From positions 23,437 through 59,066 of the forward strand of contig JAGNEX010000012.1 in NCBI GenBank assembly GCA_018003035.1: a stretch of DNA of 35,630 nt, in the 5' to 3' direction. Below are positions 1 through 7,021 of the stretch, piece after piece. A program made the position numbers and the translations under genes. How positions within the stretch are numbered: position 1 is the first letter of the stretch; every line of letters begins with the position of its first letter. The stretch is from Acidimicrobiia bacterium (GTDB lineage: Bacteria > Actinomycetota > Acidimicrobiia > IMCC26256 > JAGNEX01). A model generated the notes under the pieces. The model was not told the origin of the DNA and searched no databases. It worked only from the letters and a program-made list of their open reading frames with translations.

Positions 1-1001
1 GAGGGCTCCCACGTCTCTGCGCTGCAAGCCGATCCAGAATGTGCGCTTATCCCACGCTGATCGAGCGCGATCACCAAACCCTCAGCGATCACTCCTTCGA
101 CGACCACGGTCCTGACCGAATTGGCGATCGGCGCATTCCCAACGATCCTGACGTCGGTGATCTGCGACATCACCCGTTCATCCCACGCCTTCGCAGCGGA
201 AGCGATCGTGGTCGACTCGGTTGCTTGGTTCGTCAAGGCGGCAGCGCATGCGGCCCCAAAACCTGCGATCAGCGTCGTCGCTTCCAGACCAGCACGACGG
301 CCCCTTTCTTGGGACGAGCCGACCAGCAGGGGAGTGAAACGTCCCCGACGATCGGTCACGATCGCTCCGATCCCCGGTGGTCCACCGATGAGCGAACTAT
401 CGATGTACACCGCATCAGCGCCGACTGCCGGCAGCGAAACGCCGGTGTCCACGAGCGTTTGGGCGATATCGATCATCACGGGCGTTCGGAACTCGCGAAA
501 GGCATCGACCACCTGGGTTGCTGGTTGGATGACGCCGGTTTCGCTGTTCGTCTGCTGGAACAAGCCTCGGACCGGCCCCCCGGGACCGGCGGCATCGGCC
601 GCGCTATGAGCGGCCGTCAGGGCGGTCCGCGCAGATTGCACGTCGAGGCGTCCGCCGCCGTCAACGTCGACGTCAAAGCGGCGGCCAGCGATCGAATCAA
701 GGACAGAGCGCCGCTCGATTGGTGAGGTCACCACATTCGGTGGTGGTTGGCCCGCGCCGCGATGCAGCCACGTCGCGACCGCTTCGGGTAGTCCGCTGAC
801 GAAGGTGACGTAGCGGGCGTTGGCGTCAACCAGCGCGGCCACATGCTGGCGCGACACTTCGATCACCTCGCGCGCCGGCAACGCATCGGCGTGCAATCGA
901 CCGGGATCCCCGGCCGGCAGCCCGATCGCATCGATCATCGCGACCTGGGCCTCTGGACGCAGCGGGCTCGCCGAAGCATGATCGAGGTAGATGCGTTTCA
1001 T
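1..1001 (-). CDS. Cysteine desulfurase-like (class V aminotransferase fold) protein lacking the PLP lysine, 3' end cut by window edge
   Basis: The reading frame is open from ATG at 1001 to the left edge (333 codons visible). Seen: IYLDHAS N-terminus, SPIERRSV at about 93-100, DIAQT (Asp178, Gln181), IGGPPGIGAI at about 205-214, QERGRRAG, and a SGSACS catalytic-loop motif with Cys326. This register matches NifS/IscS (E. coli IscS Asp180, Gln183, Lys206, Cys328) almost residue for residue. The Schiff-base Lys of the SxHK motif is Leu204 (read as DSSLIGG), the PLP-stacking His is Arg97, and NNE is NSE. Family knowledge says the Lys is needed for cysteine desulfuration, so a normal desulfurase is unlikely. 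There is no frameshift or stop, so the frame appears to be maintained. AAGG lies 6 nt before the ATG. The gene is divergent from mrp. In many actinobacteria the desulfurase precedes mnmA, but that neighbour would lie outside the window. Confidence 0.8.
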   Translation of the reverse strand, partial: MKRIYLDHASASPLRPEAQVAMIDAIGLPAGDPGRLHADALPAREVIEVSRQHVAALVDANARYVTFVSGLPEAVATWLHRGAGQPPPNVVTSPIERRSVLDSIAGRRFDVDVDGGGRLDVQSARTALTAAHSAADAAGPGGPVRGLFQQTNSETGVIQPATQVVDAFREFRTPVMIDIAQTLVDTGVSLPAVGADAVYIDSSLIGGPPGIGAIVTDRRGRFTPLLVGSSQERGRRAGLEATTLIAGFGAACAAALTNQATESTTIASAAKAWDERVMSQITDVRIVGNAPIANSVRTVVVEGVIAEGLVIALDQRGISAHSGSACSAETWEP

Positions 1002-1293
1002 GGCGCCTTCGCTCGTTGCCCGAGGTGGACCACCCTCGCCAACACGAGCGCCTTGTTTGGCGTCGCCGGCGGATGTGAGCCATACGGGTGGCCGAAACGG
1101 GACCATCGTGGCAGACCAGCACTTGCAACTGGCCTCGCGGTGGTCCCGACCGCAGTTGGGTTCGGTATCCTATGCGGCGTCCGTTGGCTAACGACGCGTC
1201 TAGCACTTCCTCGTAGAAGCGGGCCCTTCCCCGGTGACCGAGGCTCGTTAGGGTGCCCGACACCAGGACAAGCACCACCACCAAGGAGACCCA
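1002..1293. other. Divergent intergenic region between the desulfurase-like gene and mrp
   Basis: About 290 bases without a convincing gene. It should hold both outward promoters. TAGGGT at 1249-1254 would give a transcript with a leader of about 35 nt for mrp, followed by the AAGGAG ribosome binding site. I see no clear -35 and no operator or hairpin. Long open frames crossing this stretch overlap the start of mrp and look like GC-rich shadows. Confidence 0.4.
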
Positions 1294-2394
1294 ATGCTGA
1301 CCGAAGCCGATGTCATCGCTGCGCTCACGCCCGTCGAAGACCCTGAGCTGCACCGCTCGATCGTTGATCTCGGTATGGTCAAGTCGGTCGCTATCGATGG
1401 TGGGACCGTCTCGGTCCAGATTGCCCTCACCGTCCCGGGTTGTCCGCTGAAGGCCGAGATTGAACGGCGCGTCACGGAAGCTCTCGAACCCCTCGACGGC
1501 GTTGACCGGGTGGCCATCGACCTGACCGTCATGACCCCCCAAGAACTCGAAGCCGTACGCGGCAAGGTACAGGGCCACGGTGGAGGCGACGGCCAGTCGA
1601 ACCCGTTCACCGACAGCTCGACGCGGGTCATCGCCGTCGCGTCCGGTAAAGGTGGGGTCGGCAAGTCGTCGGTGACCGCCAACCTGGCGGTCTCGCTCGC
1701 TCAACTTGGCTACAAAGTTGCAGCGATCGACGCGGATGTTTGGGGCTTTTCCCTACCGAGGATGCTCGGGGTCGAGCGCCCGCCGACGGTCCTCGACGAC
1801 ATGATGATTCCGCCCGAAGCCCACGGTGTGAAACTCATTTCGATGGGCTTTTTCATTCGCGAGGATCAGCCCGTTATCTGGCGGGGGCCGATGCTCCACA
1901 AGGCTCTTGAGCAGTTCCTCACCGATGTCTTTTGGGATGAGCCCGACTTCCTCGTCGTCGATATGCCGCCCGGCACCGGCGACGTGTCGCTCTCGATCGC
2001 CCAGTTCTTGCCTCGAGCCGAGGTCGTGATCGTGACCACACCGCAGCCGGCAGCGCAAAAGGTTGCGCAACGTGCGGGCGCTATGGCGAAGAAGGTCAAC
2101 TTGTCGGTGGTTGGCGTTGTCGAAAACATGTCCTGGTTCAGGGGCGATGACGACAAGGCCTATGAGATCTTTGGCGCCGGCGGTGGCCACCAACTCGCCG
2201 ATGACTTTGGCGTGCCGCTTCTTGGGCAGGTGCCGTTGGTGTCGGCGCTGCGCGAAGGAGGCGACGTCGGAACCCCAATTACCGTGGTAGACCCTGACCA
2301 CGAAGCGTCCAAGGTTTTTGCAGGTATGGCCAAAACGCTCGCCGTGGATCTGGCACCCAAACGCCGCTTCAACAAAGAACTGAAGATCATCTAG
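1294..2394 (+). CDS. mrp: Mrp/NBP35-family P-loop ATPase with N-terminal DUF59 domain
   Basis: 366 aa. Residues 1-85 form a DUF59/MIP18-like domain (PVEDPELHRSIVDLG, with the conserved PGCP Cys). Residues 110-360 form the ParA-like ATPase with deviant Walker A GKGGVGKS (118-125, Lys124), DADVWG, and the Mrp signatures VDMPPGTGD and GAGGG. The family carries or inserts Fe-S clusters on target apoproteins, using ATP. AAGGAG lies 7 nt before the ATG. Many Mrp/ApbC proteins have a C-terminal CxxC that bridges an Fe-S cluster in the dimer. Here the equivalent stretch, after ENMSWF, reads RGDDDKAYEIFG without any Cys, so cluster carriage by the standard mode is doubtful. It sits divergent from a cysteine-desulfurase homologue, which fits a sulfur or Fe-S theme. 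Family call is firm, exact role is not. Confidence 0.93.
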   Translation: MLTEADVIAALTPVEDPELHRSIVDLGMVKSVAIDGGTVSVQIALTVPGCPLKAEIERRVTEALEPLDGVDRVAIDLTVMTPQELEAVRGKVQGHGGGDGQSNPFTDSSTRVIAVASGKGGVGKSSVTANLAVSLAQLGYKVAAIDADVWGFSLPRMLGVERPPTVLDDMMIPPEAHGVKLISMGFFIREDQPVIWRGPMLHKALEQFLTDVFWDEPDFLVVDMPPGTGDVSLSIAQFLPRAEVVIVTTPQPAAQKVAQRAGAMAKKVNLSVVGVVENMSWFRGDDDKAYEIFGAGGGHQLADDFGVPLLGQVPLVSALREGGDVGTPITVVDPDHEASKVFAGMAKTLAVDLAPKRRFNKELKII

Positions 2395-2468
2395 TCAACG
2401 TTTCGGATGAATGTTCGGGTCGGGATTCTTCTGGCCCTACCGCCGACAAGAGGGATAGAGGAAATCAC

Positions 2469-2696
2469 ATGGAGATTCGTATCGGAGTCGTGTTTCACCC
2501 GGGCGAGATCGTGGTCGACACCGACGACACGGCCGATGAAGTCCAGGCCAAAGTCGACGACGTCATGGCAAACGACGACCGCGTTCTGTGGCTCACCGAC
2601 AAGCAGGGCAACCGTGTCGGCGTCCCGGGCGAGCGGATTGCGTTCGTGCACCTCGAATCTTCTTCCTCCGGTAAGACCGTCGGATTCGCCCGCTAG
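2469..2696 (+). CDS. DUF3107 family small protein
   Basis: 75 aa. It matches the actinobacterial DUF3107 family (M. tuberculosis TB9.4-like). Shared pattern: a short beta-rich start (MEIRIGV), an acidic centre, LTDKQGNRVGVPGERIAFVHLE, and a C-terminal VGFAR. No enzymatic motif, signal peptide or membrane segment is visible. A purine-rich ribosome binding site (GAGGAA) precedes the ATG by about 6 nt. It lies 74 bp after mrp and 10 bp before the first ArsA-like ATPase, so it probably starts or belongs to that operon. Function is unknown, and the family name is assigned from sequence pattern only. Confidence 0.82.
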   Translation: MEIRIGVVFHPGEIVVDTDDTADEVQAKVDDVMANDDRVLWLTDKQGNRVGVPGERIAFVHLESSSSGKTVGFAR

Positions 2697-2706
2697 CCGC
2701 CTTGAA

Positions 2707-3663
2707 GTGAGTGCACCGGAGAACCCCCTAAATCGGCGCCTGCTCTTCGTAACGGGCAAGGGCGGCGTAGGCAAAAGCACCGTTTCTGCCGCCCTTGCCG
2801 AGTATGCATCTCGTATCGGTAAGACCGTCCTCTTGGTCGAAGTTGACGCCAAAGGGAACCTCGCCGACTTCTTCGAACATGAACCGGTCGGCTTTGACCC
2901 GGTCGAGATCCAGCCCAACCTGCATTTGATGACCATGAACACCCAGGATTCGCTGCGTGAGTACATGCGGCTGTTCCTGAAGGTGCCACTTCTGGGCAGG
3001 CTCGGCCCGATCGCCAATATGTTCGACTGGATCGCGACGGCGCTGCCGGGCATCCGAGAGATCCTGACGACCGGGAAGATTTGCTGGGAGCTCCGGGCAT
3101 CACTTGAAGGCAGCGCACCCTGGGATTTGATCGTGGTCGACGCCGCCGCGACCGGCCATATTGTCGGTCAACTCGACGCTGCCCAGTCGATCATGGAACT
3201 CGTTCAGGTGGGAATGGTCCGCCAGCAAACCGACTGGATGATCGAACTGCTTTCGGACCGCAACCTGACCGGTCTGTTGATCGTGACCACCCCCGAAGAA
3301 ATGCCGGTGAGTGAGACGATCGATTTGGTCGGCCGTGTTCGCGACCGGCTGAGCACCGAGATCATCGGCATCATCGTCAACCGCGTTCTTCCGGCACTCT
3401 TCACCAAAGACGAAGGCGTCGTCTTTGACCGCATCGCCGAGGAAGACCGCGACCGAGTAGCCGAGCTTTTCGGCGACGACGCTCTTGAGGTGATCGATTC
3501 CGCGGCGCTGGCTCGAACGATGCGTCAGACTCGTGCGGCGCACATGCAGCGACTCGCTGACGCAGTGTCGCTTCCGCTGATGTATGTCCCATACCTGTTC
3601 GTGAGGAGTCACGGTCGACGGGTGACGTCTCAGCTGGCCGAAGCGTTGGGAGAGGAACTGTGA
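2707..3663 (+). CDS. ArsA/Get3-family ATPase, first of an adjacent pair
   Basis: 318 aa from GTG 2707. The frame is open further upstream to 2407, but that part overlaps the DUF3107 gene and has no family similarity, so the start just after that gene is preferred. The deviant Walker A GKGGVGKS lies at 17-24 (Lys23), directly at the N-terminus as in ArsA/Get3. VVDAAATGH matches the switch II region and LLIVTTPEEMPVSE matches the conserved TxPE segment. No arsenic-binding Cys triad is seen, so an arsenite pump role is unlikely. M. tuberculosis has a homologous adjacent pair, Rv3679/Rv3680, described as bacterial Get3-like proteins. The stop overlaps the start of the next ATPase (GTGA), so the two are translationally coupled and probably form a heteromeric complex. 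Client proteins are unknown. Confidence 0.87.
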   Translation: MSAPENPLNRRLLFVTGKGGVGKSTVSAALAEYASRIGKTVLLVEVDAKGNLADFFEHEPVGFDPVEIQPNLHLMTMNTQDSLREYMRLFLKVPLLGRLGPIANMFDWIATALPGIREILTTGKICWELRASLEGSAPWDLIVVDAAATGHIVGQLDAAQSIMELVQVGMVRQQTDWMIELLSDRNLTGLLIVTTPEEMPVSETIDLVGRVRDRLSTEIIGIIVNRVLPALFTKDEGVVFDRIAEEDRDRVAELFGDDALEVIDSAALARTMRQTRAAHMQRLADAVSLPLMYVPYLFVRSHGRRVTSQLAEALGEEL

Positions 3664-4853
3664 CCGACCGGACCTCGACCCTTGACCGGCTCATCACCAC
3701 CAAAGAGATCATGATCTTTTGCGGGTCCGGTGGTGTTGGAAAGACGTCGATTGCCGCGGCCACCGGCCTGGGCGCAGCGTGTAAGACGCGAGCCAAGGTG
3801 CTGGTGCTGACGATCGATCCTGCTCGTCGCCTTGCCGATGCACTCGGAATTCCTGGGATCGGCAACGACGCCGTGCGCGTCGCTCCCGAGGTGTTGGAAT
3901 CAGCGGGTCTTGCACCGAAGGGTGAGCTCTGGGTGGCGATGCTTGACACCAAGCAGTCATGGGACGCTCTCATTAAACGCCATGCCCCAGATCCTCAGAC
4001 CGCCGAGCGAATCCTCAAGAACCCGATGTATCACAACATCACGTCGCGGTTTGTCCAGAGCCACGACTACATCGCGATGGAACGCCTCCACGAGCTTCAC
4101 GCTGCCGGCGACTACGACCTCATCGTCCTCGACACCCCGCCGACACGGCATGCCATCGATTTCCTCGAAGCCCCCGAACGGATGGCCGAGTTTTTCGGTG
4201 GGCGTCTGCTCCGGCTGTTGACCGCTCCTTATCGCGTTGGAGGTAAGCGCACGAGCCGCCTGCTGAACGTCGCGAGCCGGCCGTTCTATCAAGTTGCCGA
4301 TCGTGTCTTAGGCAGCCAGCTGCTTGAAGACGTTGCCGAGTTCTTGCTCAACTTCCAGACGATGTACGACGGTTTCGTCAAACGCGCTGACTCCGTCGCA
4401 GCGTTGCTTCACGACCGGCGGACCAGCTTCACGGTGGTGTCCACCTTGGAGCCGGCGCCTTTGGCCGAAGCGGAGTACTTCGCCGACGCCCTGAGGGAAC
4501 GGCACTTTGACTACTCGGCAATCGTCATGAACAAGGCCTTACCCGACATGATGCGCGACCCCCTGGCTGCGGCGGTCGCTCAGGAGTGGCATAAGGCGCC
4601 GGAAGAACCGGCAGCGGTCCTCCACGACGCAGGTCTTCTCAGCGACGTCGACTCGGGGCGTTTAGCCCGAGTGCTGAACGCGGCGGGGGAGGCGTTCCTG
4701 AACTACCAAGTAGTCGCCAGCAGAGAGAGCGACCTGGCAGCGAACCTTCGCGACGCACCGGACATCGTTGTGACCGTGCCGCTGTTGGCCTCAGACGTCC
4801 ACGATCTGACCGGCCTTGCGCACATCGCAAGAACGGTCGCGACCTTTGACTGA
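3660..4853 (+). CDS. ArsA/Get3-family ATPase, second of the pair
   Basis: 397 aa from GTG 3660, overlapping the previous stop by 4 nt. Walker A GSGGVGKT at 22-29 (Lys28), followed by LTIDPARRLADALG, which is typical of ArsA-like proteins. LIVLDTPPTRHAIDFLEAP matches the switch II/DTPPT motif of this subgroup (Rv3680-like). TVVSTLEPAPLAEAEYF matches the second conserved region. No membrane helices or metal-binding Cys cluster are seen. It is longer than its partner by a central helical insertion (about residues 180-260), which in Get3 would be the client-binding subdomain. It is followed after 11 bp by the sensor kinase, so both may share a transcript. Role in membrane-protein or tail-anchored protein handling is inferred from Get3 only. 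Confidence 0.87.
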   Translation: MTDRTSTLDRLITTKEIMIFCGSGGVGKTSIAAATGLGAACKTRAKVLVLTIDPARRLADALGIPGIGNDAVRVAPEVLESAGLAPKGELWVAMLDTKQSWDALIKRHAPDPQTAERILKNPMYHNITSRFVQSHDYIAMERLHELHAAGDYDLIVLDTPPTRHAIDFLEAPERMAEFFGGRLLRLLTAPYRVGGKRTSRLLNVASRPFYQVADRVLGSQLLEDVAEFLLNFQTMYDGFVKRADSVAALLHDRRTSFTVVSTLEPAPLAEAEYFADALRERHFDYSAIVMNKALPDMMRDPLAAAVAQEWHKAPEEPAAVLHDAGLLSDVDSGRLARVLNAAGEAFLNYQVVASRESDLAANLRDAPDIVVTVPLLASDVHDLTGLAHIARTVATFD

Positions 4854-4864
4854 ACGGTCGCCCT

Positions 4865-6370
4865 ATGCAGCACCTTGAAGAACTGGCGCGCCGTCACACG
4901 GGACTTGACGACAGCCAGATCGCGCATCTTCAGCATTTGATCGACGAGTGGCGTGTGCTGGCCGATTTCAGTTTCGCGGACCTTTTGCTGTTCGCTCCTT
5001 TGAAGAGTCTTACGCCTGACCCATGGCGCTTCGTCGTGCTGCACCAGGTCCGCCCCAACACCGGTCAGACGCTGTACCCCAACGACATGGTCGGCGAAGT
5101 TGTCGACGAAAGCGAACGGCCACTCGTCGCTCGAGCGTGGCGCGAACACACCCTCTACAACGCCGACGTCGAAGGTCTCCACACCGAAGAGTTGGTGCAG
5201 CGTTCCTGCATCCCGGTCGGCTTTGCTGGCAAGACGTTGGCGGTCGTCACGAGGGACGCGCCCCGCAAGGCGGTTCGGCGTTCAGGCGACCTCGAACAGA
5301 TGTACATGGACGTCTTCGTCCGGCTGTCGGCGATGATTTCTGAAGGCGTGTTTCCCTTCAAGCAGGTGTCGAAAGTCCCTGACCCGCCGTCGGTCGGTGA
5401 TGGCGTACTCGTCCTGGATGATCAGGCGCGGGTGGTCTATGCAAGCCCGAACGCGGTGACGTCGCTTCACCGAATGGGGATCTTCGCCAACATGGTCGGC
5501 GCACGGCTCGGCCAGATCGGCTTTGACGATACGGCGGTTCTCGGTGCGATGACCATGGGTGCTCCCGTCTCACAAGAGGTTGAGAGTTCGGGGGCTGGGC
5601 TCGTCTACCAGGCCATTCCTTTGATCGCCAAAGGCAAGGTCGAACGGGTGGCGATACTGCTTCGCGACGTGACCGACCTGCGTCGACGCGATCGCATGTT
5701 GTTGACCAAGGATGCCACCATCCGCGAGATCCATCATCGGGTCAAGAACAACCTTCAGACGATTGCGTCACTTCTACGCATTCAAGCGCGGCGCATCGAC
5801 GATCCCCAGGCGCGGGCCGCCCTCGCAGAATCAGAGACCCGCGTCCGAGCGATTGCGGTGGTCCACGAGTCGCTTTCGACCGGTTTTGTCGAAGACGTGC
5901 CGTTCCGCGAGATCGTCCGTCCGCTGGTGCGCATTGCAGAGGACACGATGAACGCTCGGGGCTGGCAGGCCCAGATCGAGGTGTGTGGGGACGCCGGCGT
6001 GCTGCCGAGCGACATCGCAACCACCTTGGCAATGGTGGTCAACGAGCTGATGCAGAACGCTCTCGACCACGCGTTTGACCATCAAGAAGAAGAACTCAGA
6101 GGCCCCGCCAAGATCGTCGTGAGACTCTCCCGGGAAGCGGACTTCGTCGGGGTTGCCGTTTCAGATAATGGGGCCGGGCTCCCAGAAGATTTCGAACCGT
6201 CCAGTTCGGGTGGTTTGGGCATGTCGATCGTCAGTTCACTCGTCAGCGCGGAACTTGGTGGCTCGTTGCGAGCATGGAACGACGAGGGGGCGCACTTCGC
6301 CGTAACGGTACCGCTGGAGTCGACGATCGCGGTGTCGTCACTTGACAGCACCGGTGGAGCGGATTCCTAG
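4865..6370 (+). CDS. pdtaS: PdtaS-like cytoplasmic sensor histidine kinase (GAF-like, PAS, HisKA_2, HATPase)
   Basis: 501 aa with no signal peptide or membrane helix. Residues 1-150 resemble the H_kinase_N/GAF-like domain of actinobacterial PdtaS. Residues about 175-265 are PAS-like (VLVLDDQARVVYASPNAV). Residues about 280-360 are HisKA_2 with EIHHRVKNNLQT, the phospho-acceptor being His290 or His291. The HATPase domain follows, with N box VVNELMQNALDHA, DNGAGLP and GGLGMSIV. M. tuberculosis PdtaS (Rv3220c) phosphorylates PdtaR, an ANTAR RNA-binding antiterminator; no regulator gene is visible here. Its neighbour across a shared terminator is a WhiB1-like gene, as Rv3219 is beside Rv3220c. 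Ribosome binding site is weak; the ATG is 11 bp after the ATPase stop, suggesting operon readthrough. Confidence 0.88.
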   Translation: MQHLEELARRHTGLDDSQIAHLQHLIDEWRVLADFSFADLLLFAPLKSLTPDPWRFVVLHQVRPNTGQTLYPNDMVGEVVDESERPLVARAWREHTLYNADVEGLHTEELVQRSCIPVGFAGKTLAVVTRDAPRKAVRRSGDLEQMYMDVFVRLSAMISEGVFPFKQVSKVPDPPSVGDGVLVLDDQARVVYASPNAVTSLHRMGIFANMVGARLGQIGFDDTAVLGAMTMGAPVSQEVESSGAGLVYQAIPLIAKGKVERVAILLRDVTDLRRRDRMLLTKDATIREIHHRVKNNLQTIASLLRIQARRIDDPQARAALAESETRVRAIAVVHESLSTGFVEDVPFREIVRPLVRIAEDTMNARGWQAQIEVCGDAGVLPSDIATTLAMVVNELMQNALDHAFDHQEEELRGPAKIVVRLSREADFVGVAVSDNGAGLPEDFEPSSSGGLGMSIVSSLVSAELGGSLRAWNDEGAHFAVTVPLESTIAVSSLDSTGGADS

Positions 6371-6406
6371 CGCACCCTGGCTCACAGGCCTGACGGTGGC
6401 CCCAGA

Positions 6407-6469
6407 AATACGACGAGCGCGGGACTTGAACAGTGGTACTGCCCAAACCCGCGCTCGGTAGGTCGTATT
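6407..6469. terminator. Bidirectional hairpin between convergent pdtaS-like and whiB genes
   Basis: Long inverted repeat: AATACGAC (6407-6414) and GAGCGCGGG (6415-6423) pair with CCCGCGCTC (6448-6456) and GTCGTATT (6462-6469), with a 5-nt bulge on the right arm and a 24-nt loop. It lies just after the pdtaS stop and just before the whiB stop. The A/T ends give a T-rich tail on either strand, so it can serve both transcripts. Confidence 0.75.
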
Positions 6470-6473
6470 CGGC

Positions 6474-6776
6474 CTAGGTAAGTGCCGCTGCTCGCTGGCG
6501 TCGTTCTGCCATCCAGGCTCGACGCACCCGGCGACGTTCGTCCTCGGCCAGGCCGCCCCACACACCCGCTTCTTGGTTGGTATGGAGAGCAAACTCGAGA
6601 CAGGACTGCTTGACGGCGCAGGTCTCGCAAACGTTCTTTGCGAGCGTGACCTGCTCGATAGCCATGCCGGTAGATCCGATGGGGAAGAACAGCCCGGCGT
6701 CCGATGATCGGCATTCGGCTTCTTGCCGCCAGTCGTCAACATCCCAGGCGTATTTGCGTTCCCAAGTCAAACCCAC
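6474..6776 (-). CDS. whiB1: WhiB-family [4Fe-4S] transcription factor, WhiB1-like
   Basis: 100 aa from GTG 6776, chosen because AAGGGG sits 6 nt upstream. The frame extends to a TTG at 6824 without a ribosome binding site. Four cluster ligands are present: Cys22, then Cys50-x2-Cys53-x5-Cys59. The turn motif GVWGG and a basic C-terminal tail (ERRRVRRAWMAERRQR) follow. FFPIG after the first Cys resembles WhiB1 of M. tuberculosis, an essential NO-sensitive protein that binds region 4 of the housekeeping sigma factor. Position beside a pdtaS-like gene supports the WhiB1 assignment over other paralogues. A predicted promoter with a dyad lies about 120 nt upstream. Family is certain; subclass is likely. 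Confidence 0.88.
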   Translation of the reverse strand: MGLTWERKYAWDVDDWRQEAECRSSDAGLFFPIGSTGMAIEQVTLAKNVCETCAVKQSCLEFALHTNQEAGVWGGLAEDERRRVRRAWMAERRQRAAALT

Positions 6777-6901
6777 AAGAAACCCCTTTTTCTGAGCACT
6801 GCGACGAGCTGATATGGCACTCAAAAATGGCCGCCGGTGGCCTTGCCGCTACGGGAAAGACCCGTCGTCCCGTCCTGCAACCAAAAGATCGTGCTCGGGG
6901 A

Positions 6902-6930
6902 ATTTAACGCCCGTGGATATGCCACGACAA
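6902..6930 (-). promoter_or_regulatory. Candidate whiB promoter with dyad operator in the spacer
   Basis: On the minus strand TTGTCG (6930-6925), 17 nt, then TTAAAT (6907-6902). The spacer contains a perfect 5+5 bp dyad CGTGG-N5-CCACG (6912-6926) that touches the -35. The segment is clearly A/T-richer than its surroundings. Predicted leader to the whiB start is about 120 nt. Regulator unknown; GTG-N7-CAC is one base short of a CRP-type GTG-N8-CAC spacing. Confidence 0.45.
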
Positions 6931-7003
6931 GGATTTCTTATCCCCAGCGAGGAATTTCTCAATCCTTTTTGTGGTGCGCAAGCACCTCTGGTGGGTTGAG
7001 ATG

Positions 7004-7021
7004 CCTGACGCGATCGTCAGG
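7004..7021 (-). terminator. Hairpin at the end of the lipid kinase gene
   Basis: CCTGACG (7004-7010), loop CGAT, CGTCAGG (7015-7021): a perfect 7-bp stem overlapping the kinase stop codon. The T-run lies on the plus-strand side (TTTTGTT), so on the minus strand it has no U tail. It may be a weak or Rho-assisted terminator. Confidence 0.4.

Noticed and set aside
826..1704. Long minus-strand open frame over the mrp start and the divergent gap
   Set aside because: Composition is Arg/Asp-rich and low in conserved pattern, and it overlaps the well-supported Mrp and desulfurase-like genes.
2407..2706. N-terminal extension of the first Get3-like ATPase
   Set aside because: Overlaps the DUF3107 gene in another frame and has no similarity to ArsA; the P-loop should be near the N-terminus.
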